A stretch of DNA of 64,000 nucleotides from an uncultured Geobacteraceae bacterium (GTDB lineage: Bacteria; Desulfobacterota; Desulfuromonadia; Geobacterales; Pseudopelobacteraceae): positions 1 to 64,000 of the forward strand of contig CAIOXL010000042.1 in the NCBI GenBank assembly GCA_903862245.1, given 5' to 3'. A program made the position numbers and the translations under genes. Below are positions 48,145 through 57,618 of this stretch, piece by piece. Within the stretch, counting starts at the first letter, position 1, and every line of letters begins with the position of its first letter. The notes beneath the pieces were generated by a model. The model had not been told where the DNA came from. It saw only the letters and a list, made by a program, of their open reading frames with translations, and searched no databases.

Positions 48145-49071
48145 TCAGGCCAGTTCGTCCGGATCATCATTGGATAGGGCCAACCCTTCCAACAGTCCGA
48201 AATCGCTGATCTTCAACCTGCCAAAGCCAAACCTGTCCATAACTGAAGTAGTGATGACCAGCCCGGCAATGATTAAATCTTCACGCCCTTTTTCCATACC
48301 CTTAACTGACAACCGCTCCTGAGGAGTCAGGCGGGACAGCCGTTGAAAAATTTCAGAGATATCGCCCCTGCTCACCGAAAAGTTATTCACTTTGCGATAA
48401 TCGTACTCATCCAACTCGAGCTTGATCGCTGCAATGGTCGTGGCCGTCCCGGCCGTTCCGACCAGTTCAAACCCTCCTGATACTGCAACTCCCGCCAGTG
48501 ACAAATCCGTTTCAAGCTGGTCAAGAACTGAGCTGACACGAGCCATCATTTCCGCAGGTTCAGGGAAACCCTCCGTCAGGCGGACAACACCTAGCGGCAT
48601 GCTTTTGATGAAAAGCGGGACACCGTGGGCTGACACCGTAAACTCGGTGCTCCCGCCGCCGACGTCAAGTACCGCAAGAGTGTCACCTGCGGAATCAAGA
48701 GCGGAGAGAACCCCCTTAAGTGTCAACCGCGCTTCATCATCACCATTGATCACGACAAGGTTGATTCCGGTTTCCTGCAGAACCGTGGCCACAAACTCAG
48801 GTCCGTTAACGGCATCCCGCACCGCGCTGGTGGCTGATGCCCGCAGCCGTTTCACCCCGTACTCTGAAATAAGTGCAGAAAACCTGCGCAGGCAGGCAAG
48901 ACCGCGTTCCCTGGCCTCGGCGGATAAACCCTGCTCATCGGTGAAGCCGCCACCCAGTCTGACCACTTCACGCTCAATGCGGACAGGAATAATGCCGGCG
49001 GGAGAGCTCTGAGCAATAAGCAATCGGGCGGTATTGGTCCCGAAATCTATGGCAGCGCAATAATCGTTCAT
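48145..49071 (-). CDS. Ppx/GppA phosphatase, short form
   Basis: This protein of about 308 residues comprises only the actin-like catalytic core of the exopolyphosphatase/pppGpp phosphatase family (AAIDFGTNTARLLIA, DVGGGSTEF). It lacks the HD domain of the longer copy at 10.5-12.0 kb. It may hydrolyse polyphosphate or pppGpp, and which of these is not decidable here. The ATG at 49071 matches family N-termini. A GTG at 49098 with GGAG upstream is an alternative. A perfect 19-bp palindrome lies about 80 bases upstream. Confidence 0.85.
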   Translation of the reverse strand: MNDYCAAIDFGTNTARLLIAQSSPAGIIPVRIEREVVRLGGGFTDEQGLSAEARERGLACLRRFSALISEYGVKRLRASATSAVRDAVNGPEFVATVLQETGINLVVINGDDEARLTLKGVLSALDSAGDTLAVLDVGGGSTEFTVSAHGVPLFIKSMPLGVVRLTEGFPEPAEMMARVSSVLDQLETDLSLAGVAVSGGFELVGTAGTATTIAAIKLELDEYDYRKVNNFSVSRGDISEIFQRLSRLTPQERLSVKGMEKGREDLIIAGLVITTSVMDRFGFGRLKISDFGLLEGLALSNDDPDELA

Positions 49072-49147
49072 GCAAGGAGTCCCTGACTGCAGCAACACGG
49101 AAGAAACTACTCCGTGCCATCAAATGAAAGAACAGAGAACACTGGGA

Positions 49148-49166
49148 TACATAGTGTGACTATGTA
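49148..49166. promoter_or_regulatory. perfect 19-bp palindrome, possible operator
   Basis: TACATAGT-GTG-ACTATGTA has 8-bp arms and lies upstream of the short Ppx/GppA gene. The short spacer and lack of a T-tract favour a protein-binding site over an RNA hairpin. I do not recognise the regulator. Confidence 0.4.
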
Positions 49167-49366
49167 ACAGTTTTGGGTGGAAATGAAAAGCACACAGGAG
49201 AGAAAATTGAAACTAAACGTAAAAGGCTTGTGTTTTATAATGGGTACAAAAAAAAGACTGCGCATTACAGCGGATCGCAGCATAACCGAAGGGAACCTGC
49301 GGCCCCACACCGTTACCTCTGCAGACAACTGAGAACGGCAGCCTCGCAGATCATCACACAAAACGA

Positions 49367-49392
49367 AAACGATCTACCGCACTGCGGTAGAT
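49367..49392 (-). terminator. terminator after the HU/IHF gene
   Basis: The stem ATCTACCGC / GCGGTAGAT with a 3-base loop has T-rich flanks on both strands and lies 41 bases past the HU/IHF stop. Confidence 0.75.
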
Positions 49393-49432
49393 TTTTATAA
49401 CGGAAACCCGGGCGAACGGCAGCAGAATGGGG

Positions 49433-49708
49433 TTATCCGAGCACCATTTCTTTCAGTTCTTTGCCAACCTTGAAAAAAGGGAGCTTTTTAGGACTGACCT
49501 TGATCGGCTCACCGGTTTTCGGATTTCGTCCGGTGTATGTACCGTACTCTTTGATGACAAAACTGCCCAGGCCGCGAATTTCAATACGCTCCCCCTGTGC
49601 CATCGCATCACTCATGGAAGAAAAAATCAGGTTGACAAGCTCTTCTGCCCGCTTAACCGGTAAATCTTTCTTCAGTGCCAGCTGTTCAATAAGCTCGGAT
49701 TTATTCAT
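49433..49708 (-). CDS. HU/IHF-family DNA-binding protein (IHF beta-like)
   Basis: This 91-residue nucleoid protein bends DNA and assists replication, recombination and sigma-54 transcription. MNKSELIEQLA and the arm region GSFVIKEYGTYTGRNPKTGEP are of the IHF-beta/HU type. I use the ATG at 49708 with GGAGGG five bases upstream, because the track start at 49720 contains that ribosome binding site. IHF-like function would suit the sigma-54 regulators in this window. Confidence 0.9.
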   Translation of the reverse strand: MNKSELIEQLALKKDLPVKRAEELVNLIFSSMSDAMAQGERIEIRGLGSFVIKEYGTYTGRNPKTGEPIKVSPKKLPFFKVGKELKEMVLG

Positions 49709-49759
49709 AGAACCCTCCATAATCGTGGCCGTATCGGCCTTAAATGAAACGATTGATAC

Positions 49760-50791
49760 CTAATGACATGATTTGCCCAGATATTTTTTAAAGATAACAG
49801 CAGCATCACCCTGCCGCCCCATTTCAATAAGAATCCCGTACAGCCTTTCAGCAGCGGCCCGTGCAACCGGTGTCTGCAATAGCTCCACATACAGATTCAC
49901 GGCAGTCTCATGATCACCCAATACTTCACAAATATCAGCACGCAGCAATAGCGCCTGTTCAGGCATTATTCGCTCTGCGACCATTATGTCTATTGCAGCC
50001 AGGGCATCCTGAAGATGATTACTCTCACGCAGCACAAGCACCAGAGAAAGCCAGGCAAGCGAATTGGCGCCATTTAACTGCACCGCTGTACGAAGACACT
50101 GCTCCGCCTCGTGATCATTGCCAAGCCGGTGCAGAACCTTCCCTTTTTCGCACCAGTACACATCCTCCGGCACCGAATTCAGACAGCTTTCAAAACCGGC
50201 CAGCGCTCTGTGATGCTCATCATGGCTTGCGGCGACGTACGCTTCTGCAAAATTCTCTCCTAAATCAGCATAGCGATGCCGCTGATCTTCAGGTAATTGC
50301 TGAATAAGTAATTCATAATACTCATGCAACGGCAATGAATCACCTGAATGCGTGCTTTCCGGGCTGTCGGAGCAGCCGCCACCTGAAGAACCTCCACATG
50401 AACCACAAGACGAAACGACCGCCTGTTCGCCCTGGTCACTGTCAACCGCGGCATAACCGGCAAGGAGCAATTCCGCCTTTTCCCGTAGCTTTTGATCATA
50501 AGTCAGTGTTTTTACAAGTTCTAAGTGGTCGATCGCCTTGGCGATATCCCCTCGGGCATGTGCATATTCCGCTTCCTGAAGATTGCACTCGGCAAGGCCT
50601 CGATTGGCAGCATCAATGCGGCCGGAGAAAACCGCCGGCAGAGCGGCATCGCCACCTTCAGAAGGACAGAGTTTCAGGCCCTCTTCAAAGCACGTTCTGG
50701 CATCAAAATAACTGCCGGACTCCATATATTTATCGCCCTTGCCGAGAAGATCGGACGGGGACTTTGAGAACCACCGGCTGATAAAATTCAA
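49760..50791 (-). CDS. TPR-repeat protein with cysteine-rich linker
   Basis: This cytoplasmic protein of about 343 residues is composed of helical TPR-like repeats (GDKYMESGSYFDARTCFEEGL, AFAESCL-like units, LRADICEVLGDHETAVNLYVELL). The repeats are interrupted near residue 130-150 by a Ser/Gly/Cys linker (SSCGSCGGSSGGGCSD) that might bind metal. The first residues (MNFISRWFSK) are basic and amphipathic. The longer track ORF overlaps rlmD. I choose the TTG at 50791, with AAGGAT five bases upstream, but this is less certain than most. It follows the RlmD-type gene by 28 bases. I cannot assign a function. Confidence 0.7.
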   Translation of the reverse strand: MNFISRWFSKSPSDLLGKGDKYMESGSYFDARTCFEEGLKLCPSEGGDAALPAVFSGRIDAANRGLAECNLQEAEYAHARGDIAKAIDHLELVKTLTYDQKLREKAELLLAGYAAVDSDQGEQAVVSSCGSCGGSSGGGCSDSPESTHSGDSLPLHEYYELLIQQLPEDQRHRYADLGENFAEAYVAASHDEHHRALAGFESCLNSVPEDVYWCEKGKVLHRLGNDHEAEQCLRTAVQLNGANSLAWLSLVLVLRESNHLQDALAAIDIMVAERIMPEQALLLRADICEVLGDHETAVNLYVELLQTPVARAAAERLYGILIEMGRQGDAAVIFKKYLGKSCH

Positions 50792-50819
50792 AACGATCCT
50801 TTCTGCCTGCTGAGAAGTG

Positions 50820-52112
50820 TCACGCTTCAATATGAAAGGTCTGGGGAAACATATCAATCGGCACCGATGCGGCAACAGCGTATCCGCATCCCGCCAGCAC
50901 CCCGCAATCCCTCGCCAAGGTACTGGGGTCGCAGGATACGTAGATAATTTTATTCGGGTTCAGGCGCACAATCCCGGAAAGGGCATCGCCCGCTCCGGCG
51001 CGCGGCGGATCAAGCAGCACCGTATCAAACTGCCGCCCCTGACCGACGAGCTGCTGGACGCCTGATGCCGCATCATCACAAAAAAAACGGGCATTTGCAA
51101 CATTGTTCAGGTCCCTGTTATGCTCTGAGGCACGGATTGACCCGGCATTCCCCTCAATACCGGTCACTGAAGCTACTTCCGCCGCCAGAGGAAGCGAAAA
51201 ATTGCCGTTACCGCAGTACAGATCCAGCAGCTGTTCGGCCGGGGTGAAATCCCCGAGCCGCCTGATAACGGACAGCATGGCGCGGTTCTGTAGCTGATGC
51301 ACCTGCGCAAAGCCGCCCGGAGGATAGCTCAGTACCACCTGTTTCTGATCGGCATCGGCACCGGCCATGTGATAGAAGATGTCCGGACTGCCCCACAGTT
51401 TTTCACTGCGCGACTGCGTGTCACTACGGATGAACAGCCCGGTACAGGCACCAAAATCATCAGCCCGGCCGGTGAGATAGCTTCTGCCCTTTGCAGTAAC
51501 TTTTCCGCTCTGGTGAATAATGACAACCACCCCGCTGTCACCGGCATCAATACTGAGCTGCGAAACCAGCTGAGCATCCGGGTACGAGCGGAGCACAGAT
51601 CTGAAACAGTGCAACACCTGGTTAATGACCGGGGCAGCGACAGGACAGCCGTCGGCCGCATCCACCACCTGATGGGAACCCTGACGGAAAAAACCGATAC
51701 AAAGCTCACTAATGCGAACAGAAACCTTGAACTGGAGCCGGTTCCGGTAGCCATACTGCTTCGCTGCGGGCACAACATCGCCAATCAGATCGGCCGGGAC
51801 ACGGGCCCCGCGCCAGAGCGTTTCAGCCAGGATATTCCGCTTCTGCTCAAGCTGGGCCGGATAACTGATCTGCTGCCAACTGCACCCGCCGCACTGTCCG
51901 AATAGCCCACAGGACGGCGTGACCCGGCTTGGAGATGGGTGTATGATTTCGGCAATCGACGCAATACAGTACGATTTTTTCTGCGAGGTTATTCGAAGAG
52001 AGACTTCATCACCCGGGCAGCTTAACGGCACGAAACAGACTTTACCGTCTAACCTGCAGACGCCGCTGCCGCCAAAGGCAAGTTTTTCTATAACAGCAAC
52101 TGGTAACGGCAC
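50820..52112 (-). CDS. rlmD: 23S rRNA (uracil-5-)-methyltransferase, RlmD/TrmA family
   Basis: This 430-residue SAM-dependent RNA m5U methyltransferase has an N-terminal TRAM domain (about 5-55), an iron-sulfur cluster motif CGLFGQCGGC near residue 70, and SAM-binding DLYCGNGNFSLPLA near 290. The catalytic cysteine is in YVSCDPSTLARD near 385. It should methylate uridine in 23S rRNA, but RlmC and tRNA-specific relatives cannot be excluded without comparison. The start is GTG, one base after the stop of the preceding small gene, so it is coupled. Confidence 0.88.
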   Translation of the reverse strand: MPLPVAVIEKLAFGGSGVCRLDGKVCFVPLSCPGDEVSLRITSQKKSYCIASIAEIIHPSPSRVTPSCGLFGQCGGCSWQQISYPAQLEQKRNILAETLWRGARVPADLIGDVVPAAKQYGYRNRLQFKVSVRISELCIGFFRQGSHQVVDAADGCPVAAPVINQVLHCFRSVLRSYPDAQLVSQLSIDAGDSGVVVIIHQSGKVTAKGRSYLTGRADDFGACTGLFIRSDTQSRSEKLWGSPDIFYHMAGADADQKQVVLSYPPGGFAQVHQLQNRAMLSVIRRLGDFTPAEQLLDLYCGNGNFSLPLAAEVASVTGIEGNAGSIRASEHNRDLNNVANARFFCDDAASGVQQLVGQGRQFDTVLLDPPRAGAGDALSGIVRLNPNKIIYVSCDPSTLARDCGVLAGCGYAVAASVPIDMFPQTFHIEA

Positions 52113-52113
52113 A

Positions 52114-52494
52114 TTACGCTCGTGAACTTCGGATAGTTGACGGTTTCTTTACGCATTTCCGGTACTCGCTCCGCACAAATCGGGGGGGAAAGCCGGGGTC
52201 AGAAAGATATGCCAGAGCGGTATCATGGAACGCACTGATCAGCGAATCACGAACCGAGTCTATTCCGGACTCGGGAACAGCCATTTTTTCCAGAATCCGC
52301 TGAAATCTGACAGAACTGCCCATGATGCTCTCGGCGTGACCATATTCGGCAGCATCGGCAAAAAAGCTCAATTCCAGCGGGATATCGCAGTAGACCAGCA
52401 CCTTAACGTGATAGTAGCCGCCAAAATAGTGCCGGGTCTGGTCCTGCAGCGTAATGCAGAGAGCTGAATCCAGGGGAATCGTCTCAATAATCAC
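52114..52494 (-). CDS. conserved-looking protein of unknown function
   Basis: This 126-residue soluble protein has a hydrophobic, strand-rich first half (YHVKVLVYCDIPLELSFF) and a helical second half ending in a basic, serine-rich tail. I recognise no family. Its GTG start overlaps the queE stop (GTGA) with AGGTG upstream, and it ends one base before rlmD, so it is clearly translated in the queD-queE-rlmD operon. That context suggests RNA modification but does not prove it. Confidence 0.7.
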   Translation of the reverse strand: MIIETIPLDSALCITLQDQTRHYFGGYYHVKVLVYCDIPLELSFFADAAEYGHAESIMGSSVRFQRILEKMAVPESGIDSVRDSLISAFHDTALAYLSDPGFPPRFVRSEYRKCVKKPSTIRSSRA

Positions 52495-53240
52495 AGGGCA
52501 CCTAACAGCTTATGCATCTGGGGGATCACCCGCACATCAGGCAGACGGGACGACGCCAACTCCTGCAGGCGGAGAATGTGTGCCGCCGAAATACCGATAC
52601 TGCCGTCCGGCAGTGTCAGCGGCTGTAGAAAGAGAGGGACCGCCGCATCAATCGAAGAGATAACATCGCACACCCGGCTGATTTCCCCCCCGGAGGTGGC
52701 TTCCCCCACCACAACTTTCACTGACACGTTGCTGCCGTACGCCTCACGGAGGAACAGCGCGTGCCGGTCCCACTGCGACTCGGGTGTGCCGGCGGTGGAG
52801 GGAAGCTTTATATCCATGCTGATATAATCCACCTGCTGCTTTACCTGCCGAAGTTCGCGGTGCAGAGTGCCGTTTGTTTCAAGATGAATCGGGAGATGTT
52901 TTCTGATTTCAGGCAGCCACGTTGCGAGAACAGCCGCATGGAGAAGCGGCTCTCCCCCGGTGAAACTCACCGAATGATGAGCCCCCGGCAGCTGTAACAG
53001 CCATTCGTCAAAGAGGGAGGATATTGCGTGCAGCGAAACCGGCTGCGGAAGGTCAATAAACGTGCCTGAACCGGGGTTCGATTCCAGGCGGCAGATATCC
53101 CGCTTTGCAAAATCCGTATCACAATAGCGGCAATCGAGATTGCATCCCGTCAGGCGCACAAAGATCTGTCTGCGCCCCGCCAGCATGCCTTCGCCCTGAA
53201 TAGACGAAAACAGTTCACTGATGTACAGACCGTCACTCAT
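52491..53240 (-). CDS. queE: 7-carboxy-7-deazaguanine synthase
   Basis: This 249-residue radical SAM enzyme converts 6-carboxytetrahydropterin to CDG in the pathway to queuosine. The cluster motif CNLDCRYC (CX3CX2C) is near residue 33, and the substrate-site FSSIQGEG segment is at the N-terminus. It overlaps queD by eight bases and has no clear ribosome binding site, so it depends on coupling. The preceding pathway gene queD is adjacent, but queC, queF and tgt are not in the window. Confidence 0.93.
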   Translation of the reverse strand: MSDGLYISELFSSIQGEGMLAGRRQIFVRLTGCNLDCRYCDTDFAKRDICRLESNPGSGTFIDLPQPVSLHAISSLFDEWLLQLPGAHHSVSFTGGEPLLHAAVLATWLPEIRKHLPIHLETNGTLHRELRQVKQQVDYISMDIKLPSTAGTPESQWDRHALFLREAYGSNVSVKVVVGEATSGGEISRVCDVISSIDAAVPLFLQPLTLPDGSIGISAAHILRLQELASSRLPDVRVIPQMHKLLGAL

Positions 53241-53601
53241 AATAGCGTGCAGATGCGTTATCAGACTCCCATACTGTAATTGAATCTACCGTTATGTTGT
53301 CGTTATTCAAACGTTCGGAAATACGCTGGTACAGATATTTGGAAATATGTTCCGATGACGGGGAGCTGTCACGGAAGGCAGGGTTATCATTAAGGTATTT
53401 ATGGTCGAGTTCATTGATGATCGCGCCCGCTTCACGCTTCAGCACTTTAAAGTCTATTCCAAGGCCTGCTTTGTCCAGTTCACGGGCGGTAACGGCTACC
53501 TCCACCTTCCAGTTATGACCATGAAGATTTTCACAATCCCCCTGATAATTGGTCAGATTGTGGGCGGCGGCAAAACTGGTACGGATTGTCAGCATATACA
53601 T
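53233..53601 (-). CDS. queD: 6-carboxy-5,6,7,8-tetrahydropterin synthase
   Basis: This 122-residue zinc enzyme of the PTPS family makes 6-carboxytetrahydropterin from dihydroneopterin triphosphate. The catalytic cysteine in GDCENLHGHNW and the zinc histidines (FAAAHN, LHGHN) are intact. It is the first gene of queD-queE. GAGGAG lies nine bases before the ATG. A second ATG two codons later is possible. Confidence 0.93.
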   Translation of the reverse strand: MYMLTIRTSFAAAHNLTNYQGDCENLHGHNWKVEVAVTARELDKAGLGIDFKVLKREAGAIINELDHKYLNDNPAFRDSSPSSEHISKYLYQRISERLNNDNITVDSITVWESDNASARYYE

Positions 53602-53682
53602 TATGAACAGCTCCTCTGTCTGGAAAGAAATTCCAGTTAGTTATCGGTGTACGTTTCAAGAAATTCCGGGGTGATACTACAC

Positions 53683-53712
53683 AAAAAAAAGGGCAACCAC
53701 AAGGGGTTGCCC
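53683..53712 (-). terminator. terminator after the O-acetylhomoserine sulfhydrylase gene
   Basis: The stem GGGCAACC / GGTTGCCC with a 6-base loop is followed by T8 on the minus strand, 27 bases past the stop. It isolates this gene from queD. Confidence 0.9.
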
Positions 53713-53738
53713 GTTCATGCGAAAAAAAAGAACCCGTA

Positions 53739-55046
<1,308 letters not shown>

Positions 55047-55063
55047 TTATACTGGCTGGGCAC

Positions 55064-55092
55064 ACCATACTGTTTGCACGTATTTGAGTCAA
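55064..55092 (-). promoter_or_regulatory. putative metY promoter
   Basis: On the minus strand TTGACT and TATGGT are 17 bases apart in the 138-base divergent region. No SAM riboswitch-like fold is apparent in the short leader. Confidence 0.45.
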
Positions 55093-55163
55093 GTATTTCT
55101 CTCAACCAGTCCAGTAGGTACGGCACATTGACTAATAACAAAAATGGTGGTAGGCCAGATGCC

Positions 55164-56873
55164 ATGAACAGTCGACTGCAACAACTGGCACAACGTATCC
55201 CGATCTGTAACTGGCTGCCTCAGTATCGACTCTCCTGGCTTGGGCCGGATTTCATTTCCGGGGTCACCCTTGCTGCTTACGCCATACCGGTGGCCATGGC
55301 CTATGCCACGCTGGCCGGTCTTGCCCCGCAGGCGGGACTGTACTGCTACATCTTCGGCGGCATCGCCTACGCGCTGTTCGCGTCATCCCGTCACCTGTCA
55401 GTCGGTCCGACCGCCGCCATTTCCGTCATGGTCGCCAGCGTAATCGGCTCCATGTCAGCGGGCGATCCAGCACGCTATGCCGCCATTGCCGCGATCACCG
55501 CCGGCATGGTAGCGGTGCTCTGCCTTCTCGCCTGGATCCTGCGCCTCAGTTCTTTTGTCAATTTCATCTCCGAATCCATCCTGCTCGGCTTCAAAGCCGG
55601 AGCGGCACTCAGCATCATCTCCATGCAGCTGCCCAAACTGCTTGGCCTGGAAGGGGGCGGAGACAGTTTCCTGGAGAGGCTGCGCATCATCCTTCAGCAG
55701 CTTGACAGTGCCAACATGGCGGTAATCGCCCTCGGGCTCACTTCGATCCTCCTGCTCGTTGCCGGAGGGAGGCTGCTGCCGGGCCGGCCGGTGGCACTGG
55801 CGGTGGTCATCGCCTCAACCACTCTCGTTTCCCTGTTCGGGCTGGCCGAAAACGGCGTCAACGTCGTGGGGTATATTCCACCGGGGCTCCCCACCCTTAG
55901 CTTCCCCTCCTTCCATATCGGCCAGGTTGAAGGGCTGCTTGAACTCTCTTTCGCCTGTTTTCTGCTTGCCTATGTGGAAAGCATTGCCGCCGCGCGGACG
56001 TTTTCCCTGAAACATCACTACCCGGTTGATCCTCGTCAGGAGCTGCTCAGCCTGGGTGCTGCCAACCTTGTCGCAGCCTTTGGCCATGGCTATCCGGTTG
56101 CCGGCGGATTATCACAATCCGCGGTCAACGAGAAAGCCGGGGCACGAACCCCCCTGTCGCTGATTTTTGCTTCGCTGACTCTGGTTATGGTGCTTTTCTT
56201 CATGACCGGCATGCTGCGCAACCTGCCGGACACCGTGCTGGCCGCCATTATTCTGGTTGCGGTTTCCGGTTTTATCAACATTGACGATTTCCGGAGACTC
56301 AAACATGTCAGCCGGCTTGAATTCAGGGTCGCCCTGGTCGCATTCGGCGGGGTGCTGATGTTCGGAATTCTGAAGGGGGTCGCGGTTTCGGCAATCGCCT
56401 CGATCCTCTTCCTGCTTCGGATGATGGCCAAACCGCACGTTGCCATACTCGGCAGGATTCCGGGCAGCTCACGGTTCAGCGACGCGGAACGTCATACCAG
56501 CAACGAACGGTTCCCCGGACTGTTGCTGTTCCGCATTGAAGCGCCGCTGCTCTACTTCAATGTCGATGCCGTCACTGCCGCCGTAAGCGAGGCAATTCGC
56601 CGGGAAACCGTTCCGGTCCGGCTGGTCGTCTGCGACCTTTCCACCTCTCCCTACATCGATGCAGCCGGTGCCGGTATGCTGGAACAGCTTGAGAAGGAGT
56701 TGAAACGGGAGGGAATTCAGTTCAGGGTTGCCGAAGCACATGCAGAGGTCCGGGAGATTCTACGGGCCACCGGCATCAGTGAATCACTGGGGGGGGTCAG
56801 CAGGCACACGGCACTTGCTGAATTAGTCGAGGAGTTCGAGCGGAGCTCCAGAATGCTCTTCCCTCCTCTTTGA
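55164..56873 (+). CDS. SulP-family anion transporter with STAS domain
   Basis: This 569-residue inner-membrane protein has 11-13 hydrophobic segments (about residues 30-430) with the SulP signature near the start (GPDFISGVTLAAYAIPVAMAYATLAGL). The cytoplasmic STAS domain covers about residues 455-560 (VVCDLSTSPYIDAAGAGML). SulP proteins carry sulfate, bicarbonate or other anions. The adjacent metY gene favours sulfate but does not prove it. The track start at 55008 is rejected because the first 52 residues are not family-like. The ATG at 55164 is used. It ends 25 bases before the convergent bioD. Confidence 0.9.
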   Translation: MNSRLQQLAQRIPICNWLPQYRLSWLGPDFISGVTLAAYAIPVAMAYATLAGLAPQAGLYCYIFGGIAYALFASSRHLSVGPTAAISVMVASVIGSMSAGDPARYAAIAAITAGMVAVLCLLAWILRLSSFVNFISESILLGFKAGAALSIISMQLPKLLGLEGGGDSFLERLRIILQQLDSANMAVIALGLTSILLLVAGGRLLPGRPVALAVVIASTTLVSLFGLAENGVNVVGYIPPGLPTLSFPSFHIGQVEGLLELSFACFLLAYVESIAAARTFSLKHHYPVDPRQELLSLGAANLVAAFGHGYPVAGGLSQSAVNEKAGARTPLSLIFASLTLVMVLFFMTGMLRNLPDTVLAAIILVAVSGFINIDDFRRLKHVSRLEFRVALVAFGGVLMFGILKGVAVSAIASILFLLRMMAKPHVAILGRIPGSSRFSDAERHTSNERFPGLLLFRIEAPLLYFNVDAVTAAVSEAIRRETVPVRLVVCDLSTSPYIDAAGAGMLEQLEKELKREGIQFRVAEAHAEVREILRATGISESLGGVSRHTALAELVEEFERSSRMLFPPL

Positions 56874-56898
56874 GCAGGAGAAAACACTGGGTGTCAGC

Positions 56899-57618
56899 TC
56901 AAACCCCCAGCTCCCGCAGGACAATACTCGTCTCCGCCTGCCCGTCCAGCCAGGTGGACAGTTCGTCCACTATTTCCATTTCGTCGATTTCATTCCGTCG
57001 CGGCCATATCCCCAGCACCGGAGCGCCGCAGAGCGAACCTATCTGGTGCGGCGCCCCCTGTTCCGCCAGGCCGGGCTGTTCGGGCATACCGTTAATGATG
57101 ACCCCCGCCACCTGAAGCCCCATCTGCTGCGCGGCAAAACAGGTTAGGACCGTGTGGTTGATCGTCCCGAGTCCCGGACGGGCTACAACCAGCAGCGACA
57201 GTCCGAGCTCACGCGCCAGATCCGCCACCAACAGGCCGCCGGACAGCGGGACCATCAATCCCCCCGCCCCCTCCACAATCACATACTCATATGACGCCGC
57301 CAAACGGTCAAAGGAGGCCTTGATGACTGAAAAATCAATCCGGACACCATCACGCTTGGCCGCATCGGCCGGTGCCAGCGCTTCACGGAGACGGTACGGA
57401 GCGACATCTGCGGAGCAGGAAACCCCCGCCGCCTGACAGAGCAGCAGGGCGTCATCCGACACCAGTTCACCCTCTTCCGCGCGACAACCGCTGGTAACCG
57501 GCTTCATCACACCGACCGAGACGCCGTTCATCCGGAGCAGCCGGGCCAGCGTTGCCGCAACGATCGTCTTGCCGACGCCGGTATCGGTTCCGGTAATAAA
57601 GATGCCACGGGGCGCCAT
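56899..57618 (-). CDS. bioD: dethiobiotin synthetase
   Basis: This 239-residue ATP-dependent ligase closes the ureido ring of biotin from DAPA and CO2. The P-loop GTDTGVGKT is at residues 8-16, followed by KPVTSGC and EGAGGLMVPL. The ATG at 57618 overlaps the bioB stop (ATGA) and has GGGGAGA upstream, so the longer track start is not needed. It follows bioB in an operon controlled by a BirA-type operator. Confidence 0.94.
   Translation of the reverse strand: MAPRGIFITGTDTGVGKTIVAATLARLLRMNGVSVGVMKPVTSGCRAEEGELVSDDALLLCQAAGVSCSADVAPYRLREALAPADAAKRDGVRIDFSVIKASFDRLAASYEYVIVEGAGGLMVPLSGGLLVADLARELGLSLLVVARPGLGTINHTVLTCFAAQQMGLQVAGVIINGMPEQPGLAEQGAPHQIGSLCGAPVLGIWPRRNEIDEMEIVDELSTWLDGQAETSIVLRELGV

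Larger units (their letters stand above)
49072..49432. other. 361-base gap between the short Ppx/GppA gene and the HU/IHF gene
   Basis: No gene is supported: the ORFs at 49107-49361 (-) and 49173-49400 (+) lack ribosome binding sites and have unconvincing composition. The gap holds the HU/IHF terminator (49367-49392), the palindrome at 49148-49166 and presumably a promoter for the Ppx/GppA gene. Confidence 0.6.

Noticed and set aside
49107-49361. 84-residue minus-strand ORF in the Ppx-HU gap
   Set aside because: It covers the palindrome and likely promoter region, has no ribosome binding site and its composition does not look coding.
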